64,000 nucleotides of DNA from Paenibacillus sp. FSL W8-0426 (GTDB taxonomy: Bacteria > Bacillota > Bacilli > Paenibacillales > Paenibacillaceae): positions 3,984,001 to 4,048,000 of the forward strand of contig NZ_CP150203.1 in NCBI RefSeq assembly GCF_037969725.1, read 5' to 3'. A program made the position numbers and the translations under genes. The notes beneath the pieces were generated by a model, which made no database searches, was not told the DNA's origin, and saw only the letters and a program-made list of their open reading frames with translations. Positions within the stretch are counted from its first letter, which is position 1. Each line of letters opens with the position of its first letter. Below are positions 35,919 through 44,548 of the stretch, in pieces.

Positions 35919-37166
35919 CTAAGACGCTGCCGTGACCCCGCCAACGGATTGCTGCTCCTCTCGCATACGAAGCCGTTTGTGCGCTGCCCACAAAAACGGA
36001 ACGCCGCATACCGCGGTCACCGCGATGGGGATAAATACGAGCAAAGGGTGCTCTGCTCCGAACGTATCCAACAAAACACCTCCGAAAATCGGGGCACTGA
36101 CGTTGCCCAAGTTGTTAAAACCGATCATGCCAAAATACGTGCCGCGCAGCTCCGGCTTCGCAATCCGGTCGACCAGAACGTCCATAAGTGTAAACATCAG
36201 CACTTCGCCTACCGTAAAGATGATTACCGCAAGCACGAGCATCCACGGACTTTGCGCCAGGCCGAACATCAGCAAGCTGACGGACACCATGGCATTCCCG
36301 ACGATCAGCGGTACGACAGGGGGAAATTTGCTTGCAACGCGCACGACCGGAAATTGCACGGCAAGCACAACGACGGCATTGAGCGAGAGCATGTATCCAA
36401 ACCATTTCGCACCGTCGTGCATATGGGGATTCAATGACATGAACTGCGGCAATGTGGAACTGAAGTGTCCGTACCCCAGCACGCAGAAGATCGAACCGAT
36501 CAATATATACATAAAAATCGGGTCCTTCCCCGTCGTGCGAAATGCCTCACGGATGCGGATCGGCTCTGTATGCGCTGCGGCTTGTCCGTCGGATGGCAAT
36601 GGATGAATCATAAACTGCACGATCAACAAAGCTCCGTAGGCCACATATACGCCTCCAGCCACGAGAAAGGACAGATTCGAATCCGACAAACCAAGATACA
36701 GCCCAAGCAGCGGCCCAAAAACCACCCCAAGATTGATAGCTGCATATCTCAGATTAAAAACCAGCAATTTGTTGGAAGCGGATGTGATATCGGATAATAA
36801 CGCCCTCGACGTGGGCTCGAAAGTGGCTCTGCATATGCCGTTCAATGCATTCATGACAAAAAACATCCAGATTCTGTCGGCCACCGCAAAGCCGATGAAT
36901 ACGATGGCCCAACCAAACACGGATATGAACAGCACTTTTTTTCGGCCGATCCGGTCTGATACATAACCGCCATAAAAGCTTGCAAATACGCCGACGAGTG
37001 CGCTGACCGCCACGATCACGCCCGTCTGCGACGGCGACGCTCCCATCGTCTGCGTCAGGTAGATCGACAAAAACGGTATGCTCATCGACGTTGCCATCCG
37101 TCCGAAAATCGTGCCTACAATGATGGTCCACGCAAGCGGATGAATCTGTTTCAACTGCGAATTCAT
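35919..37166 (-). CDS. MFS transporter, drug-efflux-like
   Basis: This 415-residue secondary transporter has about twelve membrane helices. The loop 2-3 signature GGYVSDRIGRKKVLF (about 67-81) and the helix 5 stretch LGVVFGPLLGLYLG mark the major facilitator family, of the proton-antiport multidrug type. A GGAGG site precedes ATG 37166. The substrate cannot be told. The gene is alone; its promoter region contains the second copy of a 27-bp element that also occurs upstream of the phosphotransferase gene. Confidence 0.87.
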   Translation of the reverse strand: MNSQLKQIHPLAWTIIVGTIFGRMATSMSIPFLSIYLTQTMGASPSQTGVIVAVSALVGVFASFYGGYVSDRIGRKKVLFISVFGWAIVFIGFAVADRIWMFFVMNALNGICRATFEPTSRALLSDITSASNKLLVFNLRYAAINLGVVFGPLLGLYLGLSDSNLSFLVAGGVYVAYGALLIVQFMIHPLPSDGQAAAHTEPIRIREAFRTTGKDPIFMYILIGSIFCVLGYGHFSSTLPQFMSLNPHMHDGAKWFGYMLSLNAVVVLAVQFPVVRVASKFPPVVPLIVGNAMVSVSLLMFGLAQSPWMLVLAVIIFTVGEVLMFTLMDVLVDRIAKPELRGTYFGMIGFNNLGNVSAPIFGGVLLDTFGAEHPLLVFIPIAVTAVCGVPFLWAAHKRLRMREEQQSVGGVTAAS

Positions 37167-37344
37167 GCTGCTGCCTCCTTGCTGCCTTACAATATTCTAT
37201 GCCTATGTAAACATATGTTCTCCATTATACGACGGAGGCCTGTTTTTGGAAATTAATATTTTTGATCATTCGTCCTTGAATGTTGTAAATAAAGGAACGA
37301 TCCGTTGATGAGAAATCGCCAGAAGTAGTCTTGTTAATTATTGT

Positions 37345-37371
37345 GAATTTTTCATATAATGAAATTTTAAT
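37345..37371. repeat. 27-bp AT-rich dyad element, copy B
   Basis: This is the partner of copy A (24 of 27 identical); its centre TTTCAT-ATA-ATGAAA is a perfect dyad. It lies about 180 bases upstream of the MFS start. The rest of 37167-37533 is AT-rich promoter region plus the GNAT terminator; no gene is seen. Confidence 0.45.
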
Positions 37372-37413
37372 TTAAATTGCCTATCATTCTATCTCATTCT
37401 TTTGTTCTTTTCA

Positions 37414-37438
37414 CAAAAAAAGTCGCCCAGGGGCGACT
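37414..37438 (-). terminator. terminator of the GNAT gene
   Basis: The stem AGTCGCC/GGCGACT has a four-base loop and seven T follow on the minus strand. Confidence 0.8.
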
Positions 37439-37533
37439 CCGATCCGATCTGAACGGGTTTGTGCTTTCGCAACTTCCAAATCTCATGCACGGCCTGCGCA
37501 AAGCACCACCATGCAATTAATATCGTATATCAC

Positions 37534-38019
37534 TCACGTCACGAAGTACTGGCTTGGATTTCCGAGCTCGGGATGGAACTTCTCGCGAAAGCGGCCCCCC
37601 GTATACGCTCCGATCACCTTGCGCCAGAATGCCTGGGCAATGACATTCGACCGAACCTGCGTCACCTTCCAGCGCCCCGAAAAACGATTGAACAATTCAT
37701 GGGCAGCCCATGTTCCCACGCCGCTGCGCCGATATTTCTGCATGACGAAAAACTCGGTCAGATAATAGTCGTTTTCCTTGTTCCCCGGCTGTTTCTCTAC
37801 AAGCGCAAACCCGGCCGGCACGCCGCCGCTGGTAATTAAAAAAGCAAACTTGCGGCCTTCCTCCGTCCAAAAGGATTCCAGGCCCGGATATTCTGGAAAA
37901 ATGCCGTTCACGTCCACGTCAATATTCAAATATTTCGTAAAATCATACAAATAAAATTGCATCAAATGCCGAATCACCTGACTGCGTTCTTGGGGAACCA
38001 GCTCGATCTGCACCCTCAT
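37534..38019 (-). CDS. GNAT-family N-acetyltransferase
   Basis: This 161-residue acetyltransferase has its acetyl-CoA loop in FVMQKYRRSGVGTWAAHELF (the R-R-x-G-V-G pattern, about 95-105). The N-terminal part FYLYDFTKYLNIDVDVNGIF resembles a GNAT subgroup with unknown acceptor. ATG 38019 has GAGGAG eight bases upstream and is preferred to GTG 38028. It is monocistronic and divergent from xerS. Confidence 0.85.
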   Translation of the reverse strand: MRVQIELVPQERSQVIRHLMQFYLYDFTKYLNIDVDVNGIFPEYPGLESFWTEEGRKFAFLITSGGVPAGFALVEKQPGNKENDYYLTEFFVMQKYRRSGVGTWAAHELFNRFSGRWKVTQVRSNVIAQAFWRKVIGAYTGGRFREKFHPELGNPSQYFVT

Positions 38020-38224
38020 CCGGTCCACTCCTCTTTTCTATGGATATGCCTGCCGTTTATACTAATTACTTTACTGGTTTATAAGTCATGGGGCAAGAAA
38101 GCAATCTCTTTGCTCTCTGTTCGTTGAACAGGCTGTGACCAAGCAAAATATGGTACACTGGTGTTACTATGCCATGCGAATGCGATCGTTCGCAATGATA
38201 AACACATTTATGGAGGTGCCGAAC

Positions 38225-39313
38225 ATGACCAATGTGCAAAAAGAGATTGACCGACGCAAGCTGGATGAAAAACTGCCTTCCATGCCTTGGTTCGTTCAGC
38301 AATTCATTGACTATAAGCTGCCTGACCTGTCTCCTTCCACGTTATTGGAATACTTGCGGGATTACGACGCATTTTTCAGCTGGCTTCGCGCCGAAGGGCT
38401 GTCCCAAGCTGTGACGAACAAAGATGTTCAACTCACCGAGCTGGAAGTGCTGCGAATGGAGTCCATCACGTCGTTTCGACTGTTTCTGGGCACCAAACGC
38501 GAAGGAGCGAACTCACGCATTACCGTTTCCCGCAAGCTCTCCTCCCTGCGCTCCCTGTTCCACTATTTGAGCCAAATTGCTGAAGATGAGGATTTCTACC
38601 CCCTGCTGAAACGAAACATTATGGCCAAAATCGAAATCAAGCGCACGCACAAACCCAAAGACACGGCAGCCAAGTTGAAGGGTAAAATTTTGGAAGAAGA
38701 CGAATTGCTGGAGTTCATTGGTTATATTCTGGAGGGTTACGCTGTGGATATGCAAAAAAACAAGCAAGCCCTCTATGCCCATGAACTAAACAAAGAACGG
38801 GATGCCTGCATCGCCAGCCTTATCCTCAATTCCGGTCTTCGCGTGTCAGAGGTCGTCAACTTGAACGTCGACGATCTGGATCTGAACAACAAGATGCTGC
38901 ATGTATACCGAAAAGGAAACAACGACGAAACGTTCAAAACCCCCGTTTATTTCAGGGAACAAGCGAGAGACGAGCTCGCCAACTATATGCAGCTGCGTCA
39001 GTCCCGCTACCGCACTCCGAAACGCGAAAAAGCGCTGTTCATCGCGCTTCGCAACGGGGAATCCGAAGGCAGCCGTATGACGAAAAGAGCCATTCAGGCC
39101 ATGATCATCAAATATGCGAAGAAATTCGGCAAACCGTACCTGACCGTGCATAAATTGCGTCATTCCTTTGCGACAGACTATTATTTGCAAAATGATATCT
39201 ATAAAACCAAGGAACAGCTGGGTCACGCTTCAACCGAGACCACTGAAATTTATGCCCATCTTACCGATAAAACGATGTCCGAAGCGATTGAGCGCCGATT
39301 GGAGGAAAACTAA
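38225..39313 (+). CDS. xerS: tyrosine recombinase XerS
   Basis: This 362-residue site-specific recombinase has an N-terminal SAM-like DNA-binding domain (about 20-125) and a catalytic domain (about 155-355) with the full set: Arg206 (NSGLRVSEV), Lys230 (YRKGNND), His309-x-x-Arg312 (HKLRHSFAT), His334 (LGHAST) and nucleophile Tyr343 (TEIYAHL). The length and the start TNVQKEIDRRKLDEKLPSMPW match the XerS type, the single-recombinase dimer-resolution system known from streptococci and annotated in many Bacillales. GGAGGT lies before ATG 38225. There are no mobile-element genes beside it, so chromosome maintenance is more likely than phage integration. Confidence 0.88.
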   Translation: MTNVQKEIDRRKLDEKLPSMPWFVQQFIDYKLPDLSPSTLLEYLRDYDAFFSWLRAEGLSQAVTNKDVQLTELEVLRMESITSFRLFLGTKREGANSRITVSRKLSSLRSLFHYLSQIAEDEDFYPLLKRNIMAKIEIKRTHKPKDTAAKLKGKILEEDELLEFIGYILEGYAVDMQKNKQALYAHELNKERDACIASLILNSGLRVSEVVNLNVDDLDLNNKMLHVYRKGNNDETFKTPVYFREQARDELANYMQLRQSRYRTPKREKALFIALRNGESEGSRMTKRAIQAMIIKYAKKFGKPYLTVHKLRHSFATDYYLQNDIYKTKEQLGHASTETTEIYAHLTDKTMSEAIERRLEEN

Positions 39314-39357
39314 CTCTCCGTTTCGTCATCGTAAAAAACAAATGATAATCAAACCCC

Positions 39358-39382
39358 AAAAGCCGCCCCAATGGCGGCTTTT
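39358..39382. terminator. bidirectional terminator, xerS / mobB
   Basis: A perfect 10-bp stem (AAAAGCCGCC/GGCGGCTTTT) with a five-base loop lies between convergent genes. Confidence 0.88.
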
Positions 39383-39411
39383 GAACGATCAGTGATGCAC
39401 AGTGTCAACCC

Positions 39412-39981
39412 TTATCGAGAACTAGACAGCAGGACGTTAGCAACCTGTCCGGGCTCATGCACGGAATGCCAAGCGATTCCTTTGTTGTCAATCTCAATAA
39501 CATGCTGGCCATCGAAATCCGCCTCGTTTTGTACCTCTTCCTTCGGGAACCACGAAACAACTCCGATGACCCTCTCCAGCTGCTGCACTAGGAGCAGGTC
39601 TTCGCCGCTCCTCGCCATCACCAGTTTAGGGTAAGGCGCTTGCTTGTGGCCTTCGATCAACACCCAATCATAATCCTTGAAATAATGGAGCATATCCTCC
39701 AATCTGGCCGCCCGCTTCTCAAGAATGGCCGTCCGTGTATCGGACATGACGGCCACAGCCCCTGCCCCCGCTTCGGCAAAACGATGCGAATCGGTGCCTT
39801 CCCGATCCATTTGAAAGTGGTCATGCCCATCATGTTTGATCACCGCGACCCTCAGTCCGCGGTTGGAAAATTCACGCGTAAGAGCTGCCGTAAGCGTGCT
39901 TTTGCCGGTGTTTTTGTACCCGACCACCTGCACTACTTTTGGCCCCGGTCCCGGAGTGTTGGCATAGCTGGTTATCGACAT
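39412..39981 (-). CDS. mobB: molybdopterin-guanine dinucleotide biosynthesis protein MobB
   Basis: This 189-residue P-loop protein has Walker A GYKNTGKST (about 21-29), a Walker B-like stretch WVLIEGHKQAPYPK (about 105-118) and the family segment VAVIKHDGHDHF. It assists the guanylation or insertion of molybdenum cofactor. It lies six bases after moeA, in one transcript. No molybdoenzyme is encoded in the window. Confidence 0.9.
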   Translation of the reverse strand: MSITSYANTPGPGPKVVQVVGYKNTGKSTLTAALTREFSNRGLRVAVIKHDGHDHFQMDREGTDSHRFAEAGAGAVAVMSDTRTAILEKRAARLEDMLHYFKDYDWVLIEGHKQAPYPKLVMARSGEDLLLVQQLERVIGVVSWFPKEEVQNEADFDGQHVIEIDNKGIAWHSVHEPGQVANVLLSSSR

Positions 39982-39987
39982 CCTGCC

Positions 39988-41277
39988 TCACCTGCCTTGA
40001 GGGAGTTTGATAATGCGGACCTTCTCCCCGGCCGCGATGCCCTTCCTTTCCGGCGGCACCACGATCAGGCAATCGCTGTCCTTGATCGTAATCATCACGC
40101 TGGATTCATCCACCCGCGATGGAGCCGGTGCAGCGTAAACGGTGCCCTCCCTAATCTGGATGCGTCCGCGGACAAAACGGGTAAAGTTGTTTACCTTCGT
40201 ATACTCCGTATCCATAATCGCCGTCCACTCCTCCAAATAAGGGTGCGGATCGCTCTGCATCATCCGGATGGTAGGCCAAACAAACAGCGAGAAACCGACA
40301 AAACAGGCCCCTGGATTGCCTGACAAAGCAAACAACAGCTTTCCGTTCACCACCGCCGCCGTCGTTACGCTGCCCGGGCGCATCGTTACCTTGTTGAACA
40401 GCATGTCCACATCGCTTTCGCGCACGAGATCTCCCATAATATCGTAATCTCCTACGGAAACGCCACCTGTCGTGACCACGATATCGTTGTCGCGCACAGC
40501 CTCTTCCACCTTGGCGCGGGCAGCAGCAACGTCATCTGCGATCGAACCGTACATGACCGGTTCTCCCCCGGCCTCAACGACCAGGGAACGAAGCATGTAG
40601 CTGTTGCTGTTTCGAATCCGTCCAGGCTGCAAAGGCTCGTCCACGTCAAGCAGTTCGGTCCCCGTCGCAAAAATCGCGACCTTGGGTCGACGATAGACAC
40701 GTACATGAGCCACGCCGAATGTCGCAAGGACCGACTGTTCCCCTGCCCGAATGGTCGTGCCTGACTCCAGCAGCAAGTCGCCTTCCTGAACCTCCAGCCC
40801 AATGGGCGTAATATTGGCGTTAGGCTGAATGCTTCGTTTCAAACCGATCCAATGCTGCCCATCCTGTTCCCTGCTCTCGGTCATCTCCAACATGACGACA
40901 GCGTCGGCTCCTTCGGGAACCTGTGCACCCGTCATGATTCTCGCAGCAGTGCCTTCCACAACAATCTGATCCGAAGTGTAACCACACGGTATTTCATCGA
41001 TCACGCGCAGCCAGATCTGTTCATCGCTGGAAGCATGCAAGGTGTCGCCGCTTACAATGGCATAACCGTCCATGCCTGAACGGCGGAAAAACGGATACGG
41101 ATGCGGTGCATGAACGGTTTCGGCCAACGTTCTCCCATGCGCGAGTTCAAGCCTGACCAGCTCGGTCGAGCCAGAGCTTGCACGCGCCGCAATCTTGGCC
41201 TGAGCATCGGGCACCTGAACGGCGGTCCGCATAAATTTGGAACTTTTCATGTCAGCATGAGGCATGTTTGATTTCAT
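39988..41277 (-). CDS. moeA: molybdopterin molybdenumtransferase MoeA
   Basis: This 429-residue enzyme inserts molybdenum into adenylated molybdopterin. The MoeA landmarks are RRSGMDGYAI (about 65), GTAARIMTGAQVPEGADAVV (about 107-126), VAIFATGTEL and the MoCF/MPT-binding motif VVTTGGVSVGDYD plus FALSGNPGACFVGF. AAGGAG precedes ATG 41277. It is paired with mobB. The N-terminal about 20 residues (KSNMPHADMKSSKFM) are a non-conserved extension. Confidence 0.93.
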   Translation of the reverse strand: MKSNMPHADMKSSKFMRTAVQVPDAQAKIAARASSGSTELVRLELAHGRTLAETVHAPHPYPFFRRSGMDGYAIVSGDTLHASSDEQIWLRVIDEIPCGYTSDQIVVEGTAARIMTGAQVPEGADAVVMLEMTESREQDGQHWIGLKRSIQPNANITPIGLEVQEGDLLLESGTTIRAGEQSVLATFGVAHVRVYRRPKVAIFATGTELLDVDEPLQPGRIRNSNSYMLRSLVVEAGGEPVMYGSIADDVAAARAKVEEAVRDNDIVVTTGGVSVGDYDIMGDLVRESDVDMLFNKVTMRPGSVTTAAVVNGKLLFALSGNPGACFVGFSLFVWPTIRMMQSDPHPYLEEWTAIMDTEYTKVNNFTRFVRGRIQIREGTVYAAPAPSRVDESSVMITIKDSDCLIVVPPERKGIAAGEKVRIIKLPQGR

Positions 41278-41390
41278 GTTCGTCGCTCCTTCTTGGAGAA
41301 AATCTCCCTATGTAAAAAAGTGTAGCCCGAAACAGGCAACGATGACAAGTGACAATGTCACGTCAAAGCATGTTCGCAATTCCTGATCTA

Positions 41391-41443
41391 AAAAAACAGC
41401 CAGCGTGCAAAAGGGAGACGACTCCTTTTACTCGCTGGCTGTT
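41391..41443 (-). terminator. terminator of the PspA-DUF operon
   Basis: The stem AACAGCCAGCG/CGCTGGCTGTT carries an inner AAAAGG/CCTTTT stem and is followed by seven T on the minus strand. Confidence 0.85.
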
Positions 41444-41473
41444 CAATTGGGGGCGGCTCAGCATCGCAAAAAT

Positions 41474-42211
41474 CTATCGTCGCCTTTTGATTTTTCCTCC
41501 GCCAACCCTTGTTTTCGGTTTTTTGTATGAGCTTTTCGGTGAGTCAAACCATCCTCCGCTCTTGTTGCGTTCAACGGTGCCTGTGCTCGGTTCTTTTTTC
41601 CGGCTGAACAAACCGCCGCCTGAACCTACGCTCGTGTCCGTATCGCCCCCGCGTCTCGTAATGGAGCCTTTTCGCTCAACGGTAATCGGAGGCGCTGCTT
41701 TTTTATCGTTGCTGGTTGGCGTTCGGTAGGAACCGGCATTGGGCTTATACGTATCCTTGCTTGTATAGCCCCGGTATTTCCCCGAAGATCCGCTGCCCCC
41801 AAGAGCATCGAACAAATTGCCGAGCAGCGTGGCGGTCAGATAACCCTGCAAAAAGGAGGAATCGTAATTTTGACGGACATATTCCTTTGAATCGACCTCG
41901 ATCAGCGTATCTTCCTTTTTGTTCGGGTCCTGCTGCAGGTGGTAATATTGGTCCGAATATACCAGGAACATCCGCTCGTCGTTTACCGCCGAGATCTGGT
42001 CCGGCTTGCGTTGATCGGACAGTTCTTCAGCCACTTCAGGCACGGTGCGGTCAGCAGCCCGATATACATAGGATGTTGAATTCCCGCTCCCGCTAACAGA
42101 CTCGAGTGGATAGGTATCCTGAACGGAAGGTGCTCCGCACGCGGACAGCAAAGACATCAGAAGGCTGAGCACAAGCATTAATTTCAATCCATACGCCGTG
42201 CGCTTTTTCAT
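41474..42211 (-). CDS. DUF4247 lipoprotein
   Basis: This 245-residue lipoprotein has a signal peptide ending LLSAC and a central DUF4247 domain (about 60-130: ISAVNDERMFLVYSDQYYHLQQDPNKKEDTLIEV, YVRQNYDSSFLQGYL). The C-terminal third is low-complexity, rich in Gly, Ser, Lys and Arg, ending GGGKIKRRR, possibly interacting with the wall or membrane surface. ATG 42211 with GGAGAGG is the likely start. Last gene of the PspA-DUF350-DUF4178 operon; function unknown. Confidence 0.85.
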   Translation of the reverse strand: MKKRTAYGLKLMLVLSLLMSLLSACGAPSVQDTYPLESVSGSGNSTSYVYRAADRTVPEVAEELSDQRKPDQISAVNDERMFLVYSDQYYHLQQDPNKKEDTLIEVDSKEYVRQNYDSSFLQGYLTATLLGNLFDALGGSGSSGKYRGYTSKDTYKPNAGSYRTPTSNDKKAAPPITVERKGSITRRGGDTDTSVGSGGGLFSRKKEPSTGTVERNKSGGWFDSPKSSYKKPKTRVGGGKIKRRR

Positions 42212-42222
42212 TTGCACCTCTC

Positions 42223-42729
42223 CTAGCTCGAACGAATCACTTTAATGTCTGCGGGAATGACGGACTCGCCCTCGTACAGAGCAAACCTTCTGTCTTGCCA
42301 CTCCACGCGTAGAAGCAGATGATCATCCGACTGATACTGCCATACAAGCTGCTCGCCTGCTTGCCCGTATGGCGTTTTGCCCGCTGTCGTAACCATTCCT
42401 CCGTATTCATCTTCCAAGTGGTAGGCACGGCCATCCAAATCCAGCAGCGTCGGCACCTCATCCGGTGCATCAAGTCGGCCATCAATCGGTTGATACAAAG
42501 CATAGCGTGTCGTTTCGCGCTCTTCGATATGCAAATAGCGGACGGACGTGCCGTCCTTCAAGGTAAGAACAACCGCATTTCGGGACCGATGATGCACTCT
42601 ACCCACCACTTCATACGTGACTAGCGACACTTCGCAAATATCGCCTGGCGCAAGCTGAAGCATCGTTTTCTCTGCCTTGGGTGGTTCCGGTTTGGCCATA
42701 ATTCCTTTAATTCGTTTCCATACGCTCAT
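42223..42729 (-). CDS. DUF4178 protein
   Basis: This 168-residue soluble protein has a beta-rich DUF4178 domain (about 25-160: LAPGDICEVSLVTYEVVGRVHHRSRN, ALYEGESVIPADIKVI). There is no signal peptide or membrane helix. The family co-occurs with PspA, DUF350 and DUF4247 in Firmicutes and other phyla, but has no proven biochemical role. It is 11 bases from the DUF4247 gene and 24 from DUF350, clearly one operon. Confidence 0.85.
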   Translation of the reverse strand: MSVWKRIKGIMAKPEPPKAEKTMLQLAPGDICEVSLVTYEVVGRVHHRSRNAVVLTLKDGTSVRYLHIEERETTRYALYQPIDGRLDAPDEVPTLLDLDGRAYHLEDEYGGMVTTAGKTPYGQAGEQLVWQYQSDDHLLLRVEWQDRRFALYEGESVIPADIKVIRSS

Positions 42730-42753
42730 GCGAATTACTCCCGTTCTTCAATC

Positions 42754-43155
42754 TTATAGGCAAGCCGCAATAATCAGTGCGCCCACGATATGCAGGGCAC
42801 CTGAAAACAGGCCGTACCCTGTTTTTCCTTGCTGGATGCCTGTATCCAAGTCAAGTGCTGCCCATTTTCGAATAATGAAATGAACCACACTTTCCAATAT
42901 AAGTAAAATGACAAACGAAACAACCGATACAAGCAAGGCTTCACCCAGATGTCCTGCCGTCGAAATCGAAGTGGCAAGCACGTAGCCCTGCGCAAACAGC
43001 TTCATGACCATTCGCGTCGTCACAGCCATGTTTCCGGCCTTCACTTCGGCAAAATCCTTATATTTTGTAAACAAGGAATCCACGAACATCAATATAAAGA
43101 GCAGCACTGAGCCTGAAAGCGTCCAGACCAACATCGCCAAAATGTTCAAATCCAT
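42754..43155 (-). CDS. DUF350 membrane protein
   Basis: This 133-residue protein has four membrane helices (about 5-27, 48-70, 73-93 and 110-132) and the DUF350 pattern of paired helices. It is probably the membrane-embedded component of the PspA-associated cluster. GGAGG precedes ATG 43155. The function is unresolved; a role in envelope stress is inferred from the neighbourhood. Confidence 0.85.
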   Translation of the reverse strand: MDLNILAMLVWTLSGSVLLFILMFVDSLFTKYKDFAEVKAGNMAVTTRMVMKLFAQGYVLATSISTAGHLGEALLVSVVSFVILLILESVVHFIIRKWAALDLDTGIQQGKTGYGLFSGALHIVGALIIAACL

Positions 43156-43200
43156 TTACACAGCCTCCAAAGTTCAACATAACCCACATTTAAAAGCGAA

Positions 43201-43219
43201 GAAGAAACCATGTTTCTTC
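43201..43219 (-). terminator. hairpin between pspA and DUF350, possible attenuator
   Basis: A perfect 8-bp stem (GAAGAAAC/GTTTCTTC) with a three-base loop is followed by a modest T run on the minus strand. It may lower expression of the downstream genes relative to pspA. Confidence 0.45.
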
Positions 43220-43258
43220 TCCGCCAGATGGGTACACACACTCTCGCTCGTTCGAATC

Positions 43259-43924
43259 TTATTTTTCGTACTGTTTCAATAAAGCGGCAAGTTCATCTTC
43301 AACCGCTTGATCTTTGCCCAGTTTCTCGAACTCCTCATCGAGCGATTTGCCTTTGGATGACATTTCATTGCTGGCTTCGGCTTGAGCTTCCATTTGCAGC
43401 ATTTTTTCTTCCATGCGTTTCATGCCGGCGCTCGCCGTATCGGAACTGAACCCGTTAAGAGCCTTGTTGATTTCAGTCTGCGCCTTGGCTGCGTTATAAC
43501 GAGCAACGAGGGTTTCGCGTTTGTTTTTCATCTGTGTCAGCTGTTTGCGCATCTCATCCAGTTTGCCGCGCAGATTGTCGGCTGCCGCCTTGTTCTGGTC
43601 GTAGCTGACTTTGTATTCGGCCATTTTTTCTTCAGCGGCTTTTTTCTCTTCAAGCGCCCGCCGGGCCAGGTCTACGTTCTGGGCGCGTGCTGCGGTATGA
43701 GCTTGTTCCTCGCGTTTTTTTACGAGCGCTTCCTGTTCTTCATAAAGCTGTTTGAATTTTTTCTCGATGGCGATCTGGGCTGCAACGGCTTTCTCCGCAT
43801 CCTCCAGATCCTCTTGCATGTCCCGGATATATTGGTCCGTCATTTTGATTGGATCTTCCGCCTTGTCGATAATAGCGTTAATGTTTGACATCGTTAAATC
43901 ACGCAATCGTTTGAAAATGGACAT
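43259..43924 (-). CDS. pspA: PspA/IM30-family membrane-stress protein
   Basis: This 221-residue protein is almost entirely coiled coil, with the family N-terminus SIFKRLRDLTMSNINAIIDKAEDPIKM (amphipathic helix plus the DP motif) and long helices to about residue 150, then GMKRMEEKMLQMEAQAEA. ESCRT-III-like PspA proteins assemble on the inner membrane to protect it under stress. A strong GGAGG precedes ATG 43924. It heads an operon with DUF350, DUF4178 and DUF4247. No PspB/PspC or PspF-type regulator is nearby. Confidence 0.92.
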   Translation of the reverse strand: MSIFKRLRDLTMSNINAIIDKAEDPIKMTDQYIRDMQEDLEDAEKAVAAQIAIEKKFKQLYEEQEALVKKREEQAHTAARAQNVDLARRALEEKKAAEEKMAEYKVSYDQNKAAADNLRGKLDEMRKQLTQMKNKRETLVARYNAAKAQTEINKALNGFSSDTASAGMKRMEEKMLQMEAQAEASNEMSSKGKSLDEEFEKLGKDQAVEDELAALLKQYEK

Positions 43925-44028
43925 TTAATTTTCCTCCTAGTCGATAATACAACCCTGTATATAATTATACATACGTCGCAATCGTCTGTCCGTTTCAATT
44001 TTCAATCAAAAATTTGTGAACCGCCGTT

Positions 44029-44397
44029 TTAGGAATGAACGGCATCGTTCACCAAACCATTCGTATGTTCGGACGGGTTTAAATGTTCATCAAGCAGCCT
44101 TTCCGCAGTCTGCACAATTTCGTCGATTTGCATGCGCGTAATGCCATTGTAATGAATGCCCATAATGACGGTTACGGTCGTTCTGAGATGCTGCGCCGCT
44201 TTACGGGCAAGACGCTCGCACAGTTCCTGTTCCTTATGCCCCGGAATGTGCATGACCGAACCGTTAATGCGTTCCCCATCCGGATAATATGTGGCGACTG
44301 CACCGATATGCGCTTTTCCTCCTGTCACCAATAATACGCGGTCATCCCCGGTTTGAATTGCTTGAAGCTTCATCGTTTTCAAATCGAACTCATTCAT
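44029..44397 (-). CDS. LpdD-like (prenylated-flavin chaperone domain) protein
   Basis: This small protein of about 122 residues has the motif LLVTGGKAHIGAVATYY and a C-terminal ITRMQIDEIVQTAERLL helix. It resembles the LpdD-like domain associated with UbiD-type decarboxylases. No ubiD or ubiX gene lies in the window, so it is an orphan here and the call rests on motif memory only. The start at 44397 is preferred because GGGTGG lies upstream; ATG 44418 lacks a ribosome site. It is upstream of pspA on the same strand (104-base gap). Confidence 0.65.
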   Translation of the reverse strand: MNEFDLKTMKLQAIQTGDDRVLLVTGGKAHIGAVATYYPDGERINGSVMHIPGHKEQELCERLARKAAQHLRTTVTVIMGIHYNGITRMQIDEIVQTAERLLDEHLNPSEHTNGLVNDAVHS

Positions 44398-44548
44398 CTG
44401 CGTCCACCCAACCTTCATGTTTTATGTATTTGCTGGAATTATGAGCCTCATTCGTCGCAAAGACAATGAAACACTTCACATCCCGCATAAACCATTGCGA
44501 TCCCGGGAATACCAAAAAAGAACGCATTCTTGAAAGGAGGCTGCTGTC

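Noticed and set aside
35805..36437. Plus-strand frame overlapping the MFS gene
   Set aside because: Antisense to a clear transporter; His/Arg-rich reading typical of a shadow frame.
38225..39313. Integrase of a mobile element
   Set aside because: No phage, conjugation or attachment-site repeats next to it, and it reads as XerS; chromosomal role preferred.
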